This document shows, in pieces, positions 41,253-49,075 of a stretch of 64,000 bases of DNA. A program made the translations under genes and the position numbers. The first letter of the stretch is position 1; each line of letters opens with the position of its first letter. A model generated the notes under the pieces. The model had not been told where the DNA came from. It did no database searches and saw nothing but the letters and a program-made list of their open reading frames with translations. The stretch is taken from the NCBI GenBank assembly GCA_016934415.1, contig JAFGSW010000072.1, forward strand, positions 1-64,000, given 5' to 3'. Source of the stretch: Spirochaetales bacterium (GTDB lineage Bacteria > Spirochaetota > Spirochaetia > SZUA-6 > RPPD01).

Positions 41253-41441
41253 ATGAAAAGAAAAATTACCGTTTTTAGAAGCAATGAGGATTTGAACAAA
41301 TACGATCTTGCGTACTGGAAGTCGTTGACCCCGGAGGAAAGGCTCGATCAAGTCGAGTTATTGCGATTGGAAGCGGGTAAATTCCTATATGAATATCCAG
41401 CCGGACTTCGAAGAATTATTACGGTTACTCGAAGAAAATAA
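41253..41441 (+). CDS. Small partner of the nucleotidyltransferase
   Basis: A 62-residue basic protein (MKRKITVFRSNEDLNKYDLA, LTPEERLDQVELLRLEAGKF) of the type often found directly upstream of a DUF6036-like nucleotidyltransferase in two-gene toxin-antitoxin-like pairs. It overlaps the next gene by 53 nt in another frame. More AT-rich than its neighbours. Confidence 0.6.
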   Translation: MKRKITVFRSNEDLNKYDLAYWKSLTPEERLDQVELLRLEAGKFLYEYPAGLRRIITVTRRK

Positions 41442-41838
41442 AGTTGAGTATCTCATCGTAGGCGGATTCGCCGTGGCCTACCACGGCTATCCCCGATTCA
41501 CGAAAGATATCGACATCTTTTTTCATGCTACCGGCGGCAATATTCAAAAGCTGCGCCGCGCATTACTCGAATTCGGTTTTATGGACAGCGAACTGCCGCA
41601 GGACCTGTTTCAAAAAGAAGGAAACATCGTCACGTTCGGAGCCGAGCCGGTTCGCGTCGACATGATGAACGTCATCGACGGAGTCGATTTTCAGACCGCC
41701 TGGATGAACAGGCAACGCGGGACATACGGAAAAACGAAAGTGAATTTTATCGGCCGGAACGAATTAATCAGAAACAAAGAATCGACTTCCCGCGCTCAAG
41801 ACAAGGCCGACGCTGAAAAACTGTCTGGAAAACCCTGA
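41389..41838 (+). CDS. DUF6036-like nucleotidyltransferase (toxin-antitoxin-type)
   Basis: A 149-residue protein with the minimal nucleotidyltransferase signature: EYLIVGGFAVAYHGYPRFTK, then DIDIFF (G-x-D-x-D-type pattern) and the second acidic strand VRVDMMNVIDGVDF. The tail FIGRNELIRNKESTSRAQDK, ADAEKL is typical of this group. Such proteins are predicted to adenylylate a target, as antitoxin or toxin. The pair lies between 24-bp direct repeats and has its own promoter, which suggests a mobile defence or stability module. Confidence 0.75.
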   Translation: MNIQPDFEELLRLLEENKVEYLIVGGFAVAYHGYPRFTKDIDIFFHATGGNIQKLRRALLEFGFMDSELPQDLFQKEGNIVTFGAEPVRVDMMNVIDGVDFQTAWMNRQRGTYGKTKVNFIGRNELIRNKESTSRAQDKADAEKLSGKP

Positions 41839-41915
41839 ACATTCATTTGTGGAGTTTATCAGAAAACAAGGTAAAGAAAAAAAGATAAAAACAGAATGCC
41901 GCTCTACCTTTTCCC

Positions 41916-41961
41916 TTTAACCTCTCTTTTCTTGGTTTCCTGGTTTCCTTATAAATTCCCC
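41916..41961. repeat. AGGAAACCAGG-family half-arm
   Basis: CTCTTTTCTTGGTTTCCTGG, TTTCCTTATAAATTCCCCGG matches the right arms at 2900-2965 and 11183-11216, including the AAATTCCC end. A left arm is not evident. It is directly followed by the second 24-bp direct repeat. Confidence 0.55.
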
Positions 41962-41985
41962 GGAAGCAGATCCCGCGTCAGTTGA
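41962..41985. repeat. 24-bp direct repeat, right copy
   Basis: GGAAGCAGATCCCGCGTCAG then TTGA, 22 of 24 identical to 41178-41201. It abuts the stop codon of glyA (41986-41988). Confidence 0.6.
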
Positions 41986-43497
41986 TCACGATCCAAAGTG
42001 TTTTTTCAGAAACTCCAGGTCGATTTCCGGGTACACCGGGAAGCGGTCGAGGAGCTTTTTGACCCGGGCGAGGGCTTCGCTCTTCGCCTTCGGATCGAGC
42101 TCGTACTTGGCCTTACTCGTCTCGCCCGATTTCTTGCTCACGGCGGGCTTGGCGCCCTTAAGGACGCCGACAATAATCGATGCGATCTCGTCCATCTCGG
42201 CCTTCCCCATTCCCAGGGTGGTCACGGCCGGGGTGCCGATGCGCAGGCCGCTCGTGTACCACGGGCCGTTGGGATCGGCGGGGAGCGAGTTTCGGTTCAA
42301 TGTCACGCCGCACTCCCGCAGGGCGCTCTCGGCCTGCCGGCCGGTCACCCCGTAGCCGAGCACATCGACGAGCATGAGGTGGTTGTCGGTGCCGCCGGTG
42401 CAGACGACGGCGCCTTCCCGCACCAGGGCGGCGGCCAGGTCGCGCGCGTTCTCCACGATCTTCCGGGCGTAGGTCTTGAACTCGGGCCGGGCGGCTTCGG
42501 TCAGGGCCACGGCCTTGGCGGCCATGACGTGCGCGAGCGGACCGCCGATGACGAGCGGGCAGCCCTTCTCCATCGCCGGCTGGAACTCTCGCGTACAGAG
42601 CACGAGGCCGCCGCGCGGGCCGCGCAGGGTTTTATGGGTGGTCGAGGTGACGACGTGCGCGTGTTTCACCGGGTCGTAGTCGCCGGAGAACACGCCACCC
42701 GCCACCAGGCCGGCGAAATGCGCCATGTCCACCATGAAGACCGCGTCCACCGCGTCGGCGATGGCGCGCATGCGCTTGAAGTCGATGAGCCGGGGATAGG
42801 CGGAATACCCGGCGAGGAGGATGAGCGGCTTCACCTCGCGCGCCTGCTTCTCGACGGCGTCGTAGTCGAGGAGCTTCGTCTCCGGGTCCACCCCGTAGGT
42901 GTGGGCGTCGAACATGCGCGCGGAGACGTTGCTCCGGTAGCCGTGGGTGAGGTGGCCGCCGGAATAGTAGTCGAGGCCCATCAGGCGCTGGTTGCCCATG
43001 GCCTGCCGCAGCTCCTCCCACTGCTCCCGCGTCAGGTGCGAGGGGTTGGTCTCCCCGAGCTTGGCGAGAGCGGGCATCTCGATGCGCGTTGAGAGGATGG
43101 CCCAGTAGGCGATGAGGTTGGCGTCCGCGCCCGAGTGGGGCTGGACGTAGGCGTAGTCGGCGCCGAAGATTTCGCAGGCGATGCGGGCGGCGGCCTCCTC
43201 GACCCGGTCGACGTTCTCGCAGCCCGCGTAATTACGGTGGGCGACGTAGCCCTCGGCGTACTTGTCCGTGAGGAGGTTGCCCATGGCGGCCTGCACGGCG
43301 AGCGAGGAATAGTTCTCGCTCGCGATGAGCTTCAGGCTGGAGCGCTGGGACGCGAGTTCCCCGACGATCGCCGCGGCCACCCCGGGCGCCTCGGCTCCCA
43401 CGGCGGAAAGCCCGGCCAGGCAGGCGAGGAAGCCCGGGTTGCAGGCTTCGGGCTTGGTGTTTTTCAGGTATTCTGCTATGGCATTGGCGGCGGACAT
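41986..43497 (-). CDS. glyA: Serine hydroxymethyltransferase, long type
   Basis: A 503-residue PLP enzyme; ATG 43497 follows GAGAGGAG. It converts serine and tetrahydrofolate to glycine and methylene-THF. Visible signatures: SLKLIASENYSSLAVQAAMG, LTDKYAEGYVAHRNYAGCEN, VQPHSGADANLIAYWAIL, DMAHFAGLVAGGVF, the PLP-Lys in VVTSTTHKTLRGPRGG, and LRIGTPAVTTLG near the end. It is about 80 residues longer than E. coli GlyA, with an insertion around residues 140-175 and an N-terminal extension; this long form is known from Treponema and Chlamydia. Supports the spirochaete assignment. Confidence 0.95.
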   Translation of the reverse strand: MSAANAIAEYLKNTKPEACNPGFLACLAGLSAVGAEAPGVAAAIVGELASQRSSLKLIASENYSSLAVQAAMGNLLTDKYAEGYVAHRNYAGCENVDRVEEAAARIACEIFGADYAYVQPHSGADANLIAYWAILSTRIEMPALAKLGETNPSHLTREQWEELRQAMGNQRLMGLDYYSGGHLTHGYRSNVSARMFDAHTYGVDPETKLLDYDAVEKQAREVKPLILLAGYSAYPRLIDFKRMRAIADAVDAVFMVDMAHFAGLVAGGVFSGDYDPVKHAHVVTSTTHKTLRGPRGGLVLCTREFQPAMEKGCPLVIGGPLAHVMAAKAVALTEAARPEFKTYARKIVENARDLAAALVREGAVVCTGGTDNHLMLVDVLGYGVTGRQAESALRECGVTLNRNSLPADPNGPWYTSGLRIGTPAVTTLGMGKAEMDEIASIIVGVLKGAKPAVSKKSGETSKAKYELDPKAKSEALARVKKLLDRFPVYPEIDLEFLKKHFGS

Positions 43498-43634
43498 GGG
43501 GAACTCCTCTCGTTTTCGGGCCGACGCGACACGCATGGCGCGGGCGTCATCCTGCCCAGGCGCGCGACAGGTTTGTCGATGCTCCCCGATGGTACTCCAT
43601 CTCATGAACGCCGGTCGCTTTTCAGTATGATTCG

Positions 43635-43663
43635 AGCATATCAAAAAGACGCCGTCCGGACAA
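43635..43663 (-). promoter_or_regulatory. Candidate sigma70 promoter of glyA
   Basis: Minus strand: TTGTCC (43658-43663), 17 nt, TATGCT (43635-43640). The leader would be about 130 nt. No glycine-riboswitch-like motif was seen in it. Confidence 0.45.
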
Positions 43664-43690
43664 GGGGGAGGTACACCGATTAGTCTTGTC

Positions 43691-43720
43691 TTGACTGTCT
43701 TATTCGAAAACCGGTAGTAT
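43691..43720 (+). promoter_or_regulatory. Weak candidate promoter upstream of the GH11 gene
   Basis: TTGACT (43691-43696), 18 nt, TAGTAT (43715-43720), divergent from the glyA promoter. The leader to ATG 43887 would be about 160 nt. Confidence 0.3.
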
Positions 43721-43886
43721 ACTCAATATAGAAAAGTCGCAATCAATTGATCCAATTCCTGATAAATAAGTGATTACCTTTTTATTTCAAAACATTTCGA
43801 AGCATGCAAAGGGCGGGAGGGAGTGAAGCTTTTCAGCGGGAAGCGGTTTTCAAGCCTCTCCCCCCACGCGTTATGGAGGGCATAGA

Positions 43887-44489
43887 ATGAAGAAGATCAC
43901 GGTTATTTTGTTTTCGCTGGTCGGCTTGCTCCTGAGCTGCAGTCTCAAACCTGGGACCATCGTCTCGAATCAAACCGGCACCGACGACGGCTATTTTTAT
44001 TCATTTTGGACCACTGGCGTCGGATCGGTGGTCATGAACCTGGACGGCGGCAGCGGTTACACCCTGACCTGGAGCAATGTCGGGAATTTCGTAGTCGGGA
44101 AAGGCCATAACCCCTGCAACAGCACAAATTTGGTGTGGACCGGCAGCGCTACAGGCGCCCAATACTTCGGTGTCTACGGCTGGCTTTCAAGCCCGCTCGT
44201 CGAATACTACATCGGCCGGGACGTCGGCGGAGGGACCGTCGGCACATACAGCATCAGTGCTCACTCATACACACTAAAAACATTTAACTGCAACGGACCA
44301 AATATTACCGGCAATGGCGCCTTTGAGCAGTTCAACTGCGCCGGAGACGGTTCAAGCCCGATCAATCTGGGCGACCACTTCGCTGAATGGGAAATTTTGG
44401 GGGAAACGGTCACGACCCAAAATTACTGCATCGTGGCGACCGAGGGCTGGGGGGGAAGCAGCGGCAGCTCGAGTGTGACGCTCCAATAG
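43887..44489 (+). CDS. GH11 family endo-beta-1,4-xylanase lipoprotein
   Basis: A 200-residue protein. Lipobox signal peptide MKKITVILFSLVGLLLSCSL (Cys 18). The mature part is a compact GH11 domain: DDGYFYSFWTTGVGSVVMNL, YTLTWSNVGNFVVGKGHNP, then YFGVYGWLSSPLVEYYIGRD with the nucleophile Glu, GTYSI, FEQFNCAG, and finally NYCIVATEGWGGSSGSSSV with the acid/base Glu. Both catalytic Glu are present. The usual finger/thumb connection after EYYI is shortened and reworked, and two Cys-containing segments (FNCNGPNIT, FEQFNCAGDG) could form a disulphide. It would cut xylan at the cell surface. Confidence 0.85.
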   Translation: MKKITVILFSLVGLLLSCSLKPGTIVSNQTGTDDGYFYSFWTTGVGSVVMNLDGGSGYTLTWSNVGNFVVGKGHNPCNSTNLVWTGSATGAQYFGVYGWLSSPLVEYYIGRDVGGGTVGTYSISAHSYTLKTFNCNGPNITGNGAFEQFNCAGDGSSPINLGDHFAEWEILGETVTTQNYCIVATEGWGGSSGSSSVTLQ

Positions 44490-44630
44490 CCGCCGGGACA
44501 AGAAGGCGGAGCACAACAATGATGAAGATGATGGGGGATGCTGAAGGAAAAAAAAGCGGCGCGTGAACAAGGGAGACGAGAACGGACGTCCCGGCGGGTG
44601 AATCGAAGACATACCGAAAGACATACTGCG

Positions 44631-44646
44631 TGAAAATCGATTTTCA
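44631..44646. promoter_or_regulatory. Perfect 16-bp palindrome, possible operator
   Basis: TGAAAATCGATTTTCA, uninterrupted, 43 nt upstream of the start of the secreted lipoprotein gene. A sugar-responsive regulator site is possible; only one copy was noticed. Confidence 0.4.
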
Positions 44647-44688
44647 GGCATCCTTTATCGAACGAACGGAATTTAAAAAGGAGAAGCC

Positions 44689-45984
44689 ATGAAAAAACCG
44701 ACGATCGCGCTTTCTTTCAGCCTGGCCATGGCGGGCCTGGTATCCTGCCCCGCTCCCGCCGTCCCGGCGCCCGGCGTTCCCGCGGCGCCCGATAACCTCG
44801 GCGTCAACGGCATATCGTCGACCTGCGTGGAGCTGCGCTGGGACGACAACTCCGGCAACGAGGAACACTTCATCGTCGAGCGGGCGGACGACGCCGGATT
44901 CACGGTCGACCTGACCGAGACGATCCTCGGCGCCGGTACGGTCCTCTTCCGCGACAACGCGGACGTCTCCCCCGGTCTCACCCGCTTCTACCGCGTCTAC
45001 GCCTGGAACGGATACGGCCGCTCCACCGCGGCGGCGTTCGTGTCGGCCACGCCTCCCGCGCCGCCCGCCACCCCGTCCGGGTCCCGCATCGCCGATCACA
45101 CGGTCGTCGACCGGATCCGCCGGGGCACCCTGCCGATCACCGCCATCCAAACCGCGAAGACCTCACTGCACATCGCCTACGGCCACACCTCGCACGGCAG
45201 CCAGCTCGCGGACGGCATGGGCGGGCTCGTCGGCTTCGCCAATGGGGGAGCCTGCGACGGGACCTTCACGTATTCAAGTCAGAGCGATCTCTTCGCGTCC
45301 AACCAGGACGGGTCGGGCAGCGCCCTGCACCTCTTCGAGGGCTCGCAGTATGACAGCGGAGACATGGAGCTCGATTGCGGCTACTACCCGAGATGGGTGA
45401 ACGAGACGCACGATTTTTTGGGCGCTCCGGACGCGCAGGGCCGCGGCTCGAACCGGCCCGAGTACAACGTCGTTATCTGGTCCTGGTGCGGCCAGGCCTC
45501 GGGATACGACGAACAGACGATGATCGATCACTACCTCGCGCCCATGGACGCCCTCGAAGCGGAATACTGGGGCGTCACCTTCGTGTACATGACCTGCCAC
45601 CTCAACACGGCCGACGCCTGGACCGAGCAGAATCTCCTGGCGCGCGACGAACAGGTCCGGCGGTATTGCCTGGACCACGGCAAGTGGCTGTTCGATTTCT
45701 CCGACATCGAGACGTACGATCCCGACGGCGTCTTCTACGCGGGGCGGCACCCCAATGACGCCTGCAATTACGATTTCAACAACAACGGAATCACGGAACA
45801 GGACGGCGACACGGTCGCTATCAACGGCGACCGCAACTGGGCGATCGACTGGCAGAATTCCCACACGGAAGGCGTCGATTGGTATTCCTGCGGCGCGGCC
45901 CACAGCCAGCCGGTAAACGCCAACATGAAGGCCTACGCCGCCTGGTGGCTCTGGTGCCGGATCCCCGGCTGGGACGGGAATTGA
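44689..45984 (+). CDS. Secreted lipoprotein: Fn3 domain plus unknown (SGNH-like?) domain
   Basis: A 431-residue protein; AAAAAGGAGAAG precedes ATG 44689. Lipoprotein signal (MKKPTIALSFSLAMAGLVSC). A Fn3 domain (residues 35-125; VELRWDDNSGNEEHFIVERA, FYRVYAWNGYGRSTAA) is joined by a Pro-rich linker to a roughly 295-residue domain that starts TSLHIAYGHTSHGSQLADGM and has VVIWSWCGQASG, YMTCHLNTADAW and the C-terminal EGVDWYSCGAAHSQPVNANM. The Ser in TSHGSQ and the late HSQPVN suggest a hydrolase, perhaps an esterase. It lies downstream of the GH11 gene, so a role in xylan de-esterification is possible. The catalytic residues are my inference. Confidence 0.6.
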   Translation: MKKPTIALSFSLAMAGLVSCPAPAVPAPGVPAAPDNLGVNGISSTCVELRWDDNSGNEEHFIVERADDAGFTVDLTETILGAGTVLFRDNADVSPGLTRFYRVYAWNGYGRSTAAAFVSATPPAPPATPSGSRIADHTVVDRIRRGTLPITAIQTAKTSLHIAYGHTSHGSQLADGMGGLVGFANGGACDGTFTYSSQSDLFASNQDGSGSALHLFEGSQYDSGDMELDCGYYPRWVNETHDFLGAPDAQGRGSNRPEYNVVIWSWCGQASGYDEQTMIDHYLAPMDALEAEYWGVTFVYMTCHLNTADAWTEQNLLARDEQVRRYCLDHGKWLFDFSDIETYDPDGVFYAGRHPNDACNYDFNNNGITEQDGDTVAINGDRNWAIDWQNSHTEGVDWYSCGAAHSQPVNANMKAYAAWWLWCRIPGWDGN

Positions 45985-46014
45985 GAGCGGGAAAATAGGT
46001 TCGGCCGGCGGCTT

Positions 46015-46602
46015 TTACGGCCGGTCCACCGCCGTTTTTCCAAGAAACCCCGCCACGTCCTTCGCCATTCTCTCCGCCAGCGGTTTCGCGTCGAGGGCGT
46101 CGGGCGTGGTCGTCAAGTCCGCCACGTATTTCCCGATGACGCGGAAGCGCAGGTAATCCATTTCCCGCTGAAACACCGCCTGCATGAGGTCGGCGTTCTC
46201 GGCGGCGCCGCCGCCGCAGGTCGCGAGGAGCGCGGCCGGCTTTCCCTCCATCACGTAGCCGGTTTCGTCCCGGCGCCTCCATTTCACGAGGCAGTAATGG
46301 CGGTCCAGGAGCGCCTTCATCTGCGCCGGGAAGTCCCACACGTAGACCGGCGCCGCGTAGATCACCGCGTCCGCCCCGCCGATCAGGGCGATCGTTTCCT
46401 CGAAATCGTCCTTCTGCCGGCAGCCGGGAACGCCGTTCCGCGACTGGCAGGCGTCGCACCCCAGGCACCCGGCGATGCGCTTGTCGATGACGTTGATTCT
46501 CGCGACCGCGAAGTCGCGCGCGATGATTTCCTCGAAGGCAGCGAGCAGGCGCGCGGTGTGGCCGTGTTTCCGGGGGCTCCCCAGGATCGTCGTTATTTTC
46601 AT
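46015..46602 (-). CDS. Flavodoxin-family NAD(P)H-dependent oxidoreductase
   Basis: A 195-residue FMN-binding protein. The phosphate loop ILGSPRKHGHTARLLAAF is at the N terminus; GCLGCDACQSRNGVPGCRQK, DDFEE follows, a Cys pattern typical of the NADPH-dependent FMN reductase/iron-sulphur flavoprotein group; ADAVIYAAPVYVWDFPAQMK contacts the flavin. Probably a quinone or stress reductase. Convergent with the preceding secreted lipoprotein gene. Confidence 0.85.
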   Translation of the reverse strand: MKITTILGSPRKHGHTARLLAAFEEIIARDFAVARINVIDKRIAGCLGCDACQSRNGVPGCRQKDDFEETIALIGGADAVIYAAPVYVWDFPAQMKALLDRHYCLVKWRRRDETGYVMEGKPAALLATCGGGAAENADLMQAVFQREMDYLRFRVIGKYVADLTTTPDALDAKPLAERMAKDVAGFLGKTAVDRP

Positions 46603-46744
46603 GCGATAATTATTACAGAAAAAAGTGGAGTAAAGTCCAGGGGCGGTATGAGAAACAATGATAAAGGATGATGAATATGGATGGGAACATACCGGCCGGA
46701 TCGGCCGAGCCGGTTCTCTTCGGCGCTTCGTTCCCTCGGTTTTT

Positions 46745-47032
46745 TCAGTCTTTTTTCTCCGGCCGCGTAGCCGCCTCCAACCGGGCGAGATAGGCCATCG
46801 CGTCCTCGAACGACGCGCCGCACGTCTCGGGGCCGGGCGTGAAATTGCGGCACACCTCCGGATACTCCGCCGAACCGTGGATCCGGCAGGCGTTCCTTTC
46901 CGTCAAATGGACGCATCGTTCGCCCGCCGGCTTTCCGTCCGGCATGCCGGCGATGGGCGTGCTAATGGAAGGAGCGATGCAGCACGCCCCGCACCCGATC
47001 CTGCAGCTCATGGTCTCCAACCGCTTGTTCAC
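46745..47032 (-). CDS. YkgJ-family cysteine-cluster protein
   Basis: A 95-residue protein. The start GTG 47032 follows GGAGAAGGTGAGG; a longer reading lacks support. The Cys cluster CRIGCGACCIAPSIS begins at about residue 9 and further Cys residues (GERCVHL, ACRIHGSA, VCRNFTPGPETCG) complete the Fe/Zn-chelating pattern of UPF0153/YkgJ. Function not established for the family. Confidence 0.78.
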   Translation of the reverse strand: MNKRLETMSCRIGCGACCIAPSISTPIAGMPDGKPAGERCVHLTERNACRIHGSAEYPEVCRNFTPGPETCGASFEDAMAYLARLEAATRPEKKD

Positions 47033-47185
47033 GTCCTCACCTTCTCCAGATGATGATATCCCAAAAGGGAAAACAACGCAAAAGCCTTTATGAAAAACGG
47101 ATTGGTGCGGAACGCCCGCCACATTCAATCTTCACCCGGTGGAATAAATCTCGCGCCTGCGGTAAATTATGAGCGGAGCGTCGAT

Positions 47186-47599
47186 ATGAATTACTTCAAA
47201 CTCATTCTTCCGGTGGCGGCGGCCGCCCTCCTCTCCTGGAGCTGCCCCCTCTTGCTGGACAAGACCGTCGCCGCGCCGCTCTCGGTCGCGGCGGACAACC
47301 CCTATCACTGGGATCCGGGGCCGACGAAGGTCTACGACCCGGGCGACGCGCTCGTCACCTGGACGATCGATCTGAGCGGGACGGTCTACCCGTCGTACGG
47401 CGACGTCTACTACAACACGGTCAATGATTTCTCGACCGCCTCCGTTTCCCACGACCACCCGGCCGGCTCGGCCACGCTGCACGGGCTTACCTCAGGCCAG
47501 ACCTATTATTTCTGGGTCGTGTCCTACGGCGAGTGGGCCGGGCAGTATTATTACAGCCAGCCGACCGGCCCCGTCTCCCCGCCTTTGGCGATACAATAG
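47186..47599 (+). CDS. Small lipoprotein with Fn3-like fold
   Basis: A 137-residue protein. ATG 47186 with GGAG upstream. Lipobox signal YFKLILPVAAAALLSWSC. The mature part is beta-rich and ends in GLTSGQTYYFWVVSYGEWAG, the typical Fn3 GL.pgT.Y.f.V pattern, so a single Fn3-like domain is likely. Stand-alone surface lipoprotein of unknown role. Confidence 0.65.
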   Translation: MNYFKLILPVAAAALLSWSCPLLLDKTVAAPLSVAADNPYHWDPGPTKVYDPGDALVTWTIDLSGTVYPSYGDVYYNTVNDFSTASVSHDHPAGSATLHGLTSGQTYYFWVVSYGEWAGQYYYSQPTGPVSPPLAIQ

Positions 47600-47639
47600 C
47601 CCGAGAGAACCACTGTATACGTTTTGACTCAATTGCCCA

Positions 47640-47695
47640 TCGAAGGGAACCACCCTTCGGCAAGCTCATGGCAGGCACCTGACACGGATGGGTAT
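47640..47695. repeat. Composite CCACGGATG repeat with palindrome inserted
   Basis: GGGAACCAC is followed by CCTTCGGCAAGCTCATGGCA, GGCACCTGA and then CACGGATGGG. The CCTTCGGCAAGCTC... piece belongs to the CTTGTCGAA palindrome family and interrupts a GAACCACGGATG repeat at the same point as at about 26410-26475. The IS110 element begins close by. Confidence 0.5.
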
Positions 47696-47745
47696 CTCAC
47701 AACGCAGTTTCCAGTAACCGATGACACGTCTATGGCATGCGTGTG

Positions 47746-48900
47746 TCAAGACGCCTGAATTAACATTTTGATTTTTTCCACCTCACCCGGCTTGAATTTT
47801 GTGACACGGTCATGTTCAAAACGATACGCCTCACGTCTCTTCCACATGTAAAAAATCGTCGTCAAGGTTTTACGAACCAAAGCGGCCCGGACTTTCCCTT
47901 TTGATTTTCCTTTCGTTTTCGATTCAAAAAAAGTCTTGAAGTTCGGATTGCCCGAATATATGTTCACCAGGCCTTCGATCAAATATCCGAAAGCGGTTTT
48001 CCGTCCGGCTTTGTCGAGCGAGCCGATGCGGGTAGACTTATTCGAGGAATCCGCCCGCGGCGCGCTCCGCAGGTAATGCGCGAAACGTTTGGCTGTCTTG
48101 AACCTCTCGATACACCCGACATCCGCCAACAGCGCGCTCGATCCCATGACGCTCACGCCGAAAATCGTCACCAGCAATTTCATTGTCGGTTCATCATAAC
48201 CAACCGCCGCTCGCTTGATCCGGTCTTCGAGTTCCTTCTTCATTTGTAATATCGATATCAGGAGCGTTTGATGGCATTTGATGAGCGCCCGGGCCGTTGC
48301 CGGTACGTCGAGCTCATCAATCGCCATACACTCCAAACCGTCTTCCCGCGCCCGGCAGCTCATATGTTGACGCAGGATCGACCGGATCTTGTTCCGATGC
48401 ATGCCGATCTGCGTTTTCAGCATGCGGAGCGATGAAAACATCTCACGCAGGTCCCGGACCGCTCGCGGCGGTATCCATACCGAAGCAAAACCGTCCTTCC
48501 CGTCGTCATCCTCAATATGCGCCTTGAGCCGGTCCGCCAGGTTCTTCGCATCCACCTTGTCCGTCTTCTTGCCCGACAAATACATGCTGCGGAACTTCAG
48601 CGGATGGATGACGATGACTTCCTTCACGCGCGGTTGAAGCATTTCGCAAAACTCGAAAACCCCCGACGACGCTTCCACGCAGACATACGTTTCCACATCC
48701 AGCGTTTCCAAAAATCGAGGGATATCCTCCGTGTAAAACGTTCCGTTCGTCCGCACAAGCTTCCCTTCAATCGTCCGTTCAATACGATGAAAGACACTTT
48801 TCGTTGAATGAAAGTCGATCCCCAGGTATACCGTTCCCCTATCGCCCTCCTTTGACGATTTATTGGGAGAAGGCTTTTCCGGGAGGTGAACCCCACACAT
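47746..48900 (-). CDS. IS110-family transposase (DEDD/serine recombinase-like)
   Basis: A 384-residue protein of typical IS110 size. The N-terminal DEDD RuvC-like domain is complete: VYLGIDFHSTKSVFH (D), TYVCVEASSGVFEF (E), KKTDKVDAKNLADRLKAH (D, D). The middle is helical. The C-terminal Tnp_20 part reads VMGSSALLADVGCIERF, then SNKSTRIGSLDKAGRKTAFG with the helix that carries the catalytic Ser region. No frameshift. The start ATG 48900 lacks a ribosome site. IS110 transposases act with a structured RNA made from a non-coding end of the element. Confidence 0.92.
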   Translation of the reverse strand: MCGVHLPEKPSPNKSSKEGDRGTVYLGIDFHSTKSVFHRIERTIEGKLVRTNGTFYTEDIPRFLETLDVETYVCVEASSGVFEFCEMLQPRVKEVIVIHPLKFRSMYLSGKKTDKVDAKNLADRLKAHIEDDDGKDGFASVWIPPRAVRDLREMFSSLRMLKTQIGMHRNKIRSILRQHMSCRAREDGLECMAIDELDVPATARALIKCHQTLLISILQMKKELEDRIKRAAVGYDEPTMKLLVTIFGVSVMGSSALLADVGCIERFKTAKRFAHYLRSAPRADSSNKSTRIGSLDKAGRKTAFGYLIEGLVNIYSGNPNFKTFFESKTKGKSKGKVRAALVRKTLTTIFYMWKRREAYRFEHDRVTKFKPGEVEKIKMLIQAS

Positions 48901-49075
48901 CTATTCGGGTTCATCACGCCACTCCAGGCGCGAGTCCCATGAGATGATCCGGTGAAGGCTGGCTAATCAGATTAAGGGGTTTATTCCGGATGTTGTTGCA
49001 TCCTTTGGAATATCCCAGTGTCATCCCCAGCCTTCATCTTTTCTCCCGAAAAAATGGTACCTCCTTTACCGGATC
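48901..49075 (-). ncRNA. Candidate IS110 bridge-RNA region
   Basis: On the minus strand the stretch preceding the transposase has a 10-bp stem TGAAGGCTGG/CCAGCCTTCA (49027-49036 with 48953-48962) closing an 84-nt domain that contains a GGATG-CAACAA-CATCC hairpin (48988-49003). In IS110-type elements the bridge RNA comes from this 5' region and uses loops to pair with donor and target DNA. Loop assignment was not possible by eye. Confidence 0.45.

Larger units (their letters stand above)
47746..49075 (-). mobile_element. IS110-family insertion element
   Basis: Transposase plus an approximately 175-nt non-coding 5' end (48901-49075), the usual layout of the IS110 group. Exact ends are not defined, as these elements lack long terminal inverted repeats. 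On both outer sides lie CACGGAT-type repeats (about 47684-47691 and 49090-49115), so it likely inserted into such a repeat. Confidence 0.7.

Noticed and set aside
43498-43634. Glycine riboswitch upstream of glyA
   Set aside because: The leader lacks the conserved glycine-aptamer core sequences and no tandem hairpins were apparent.
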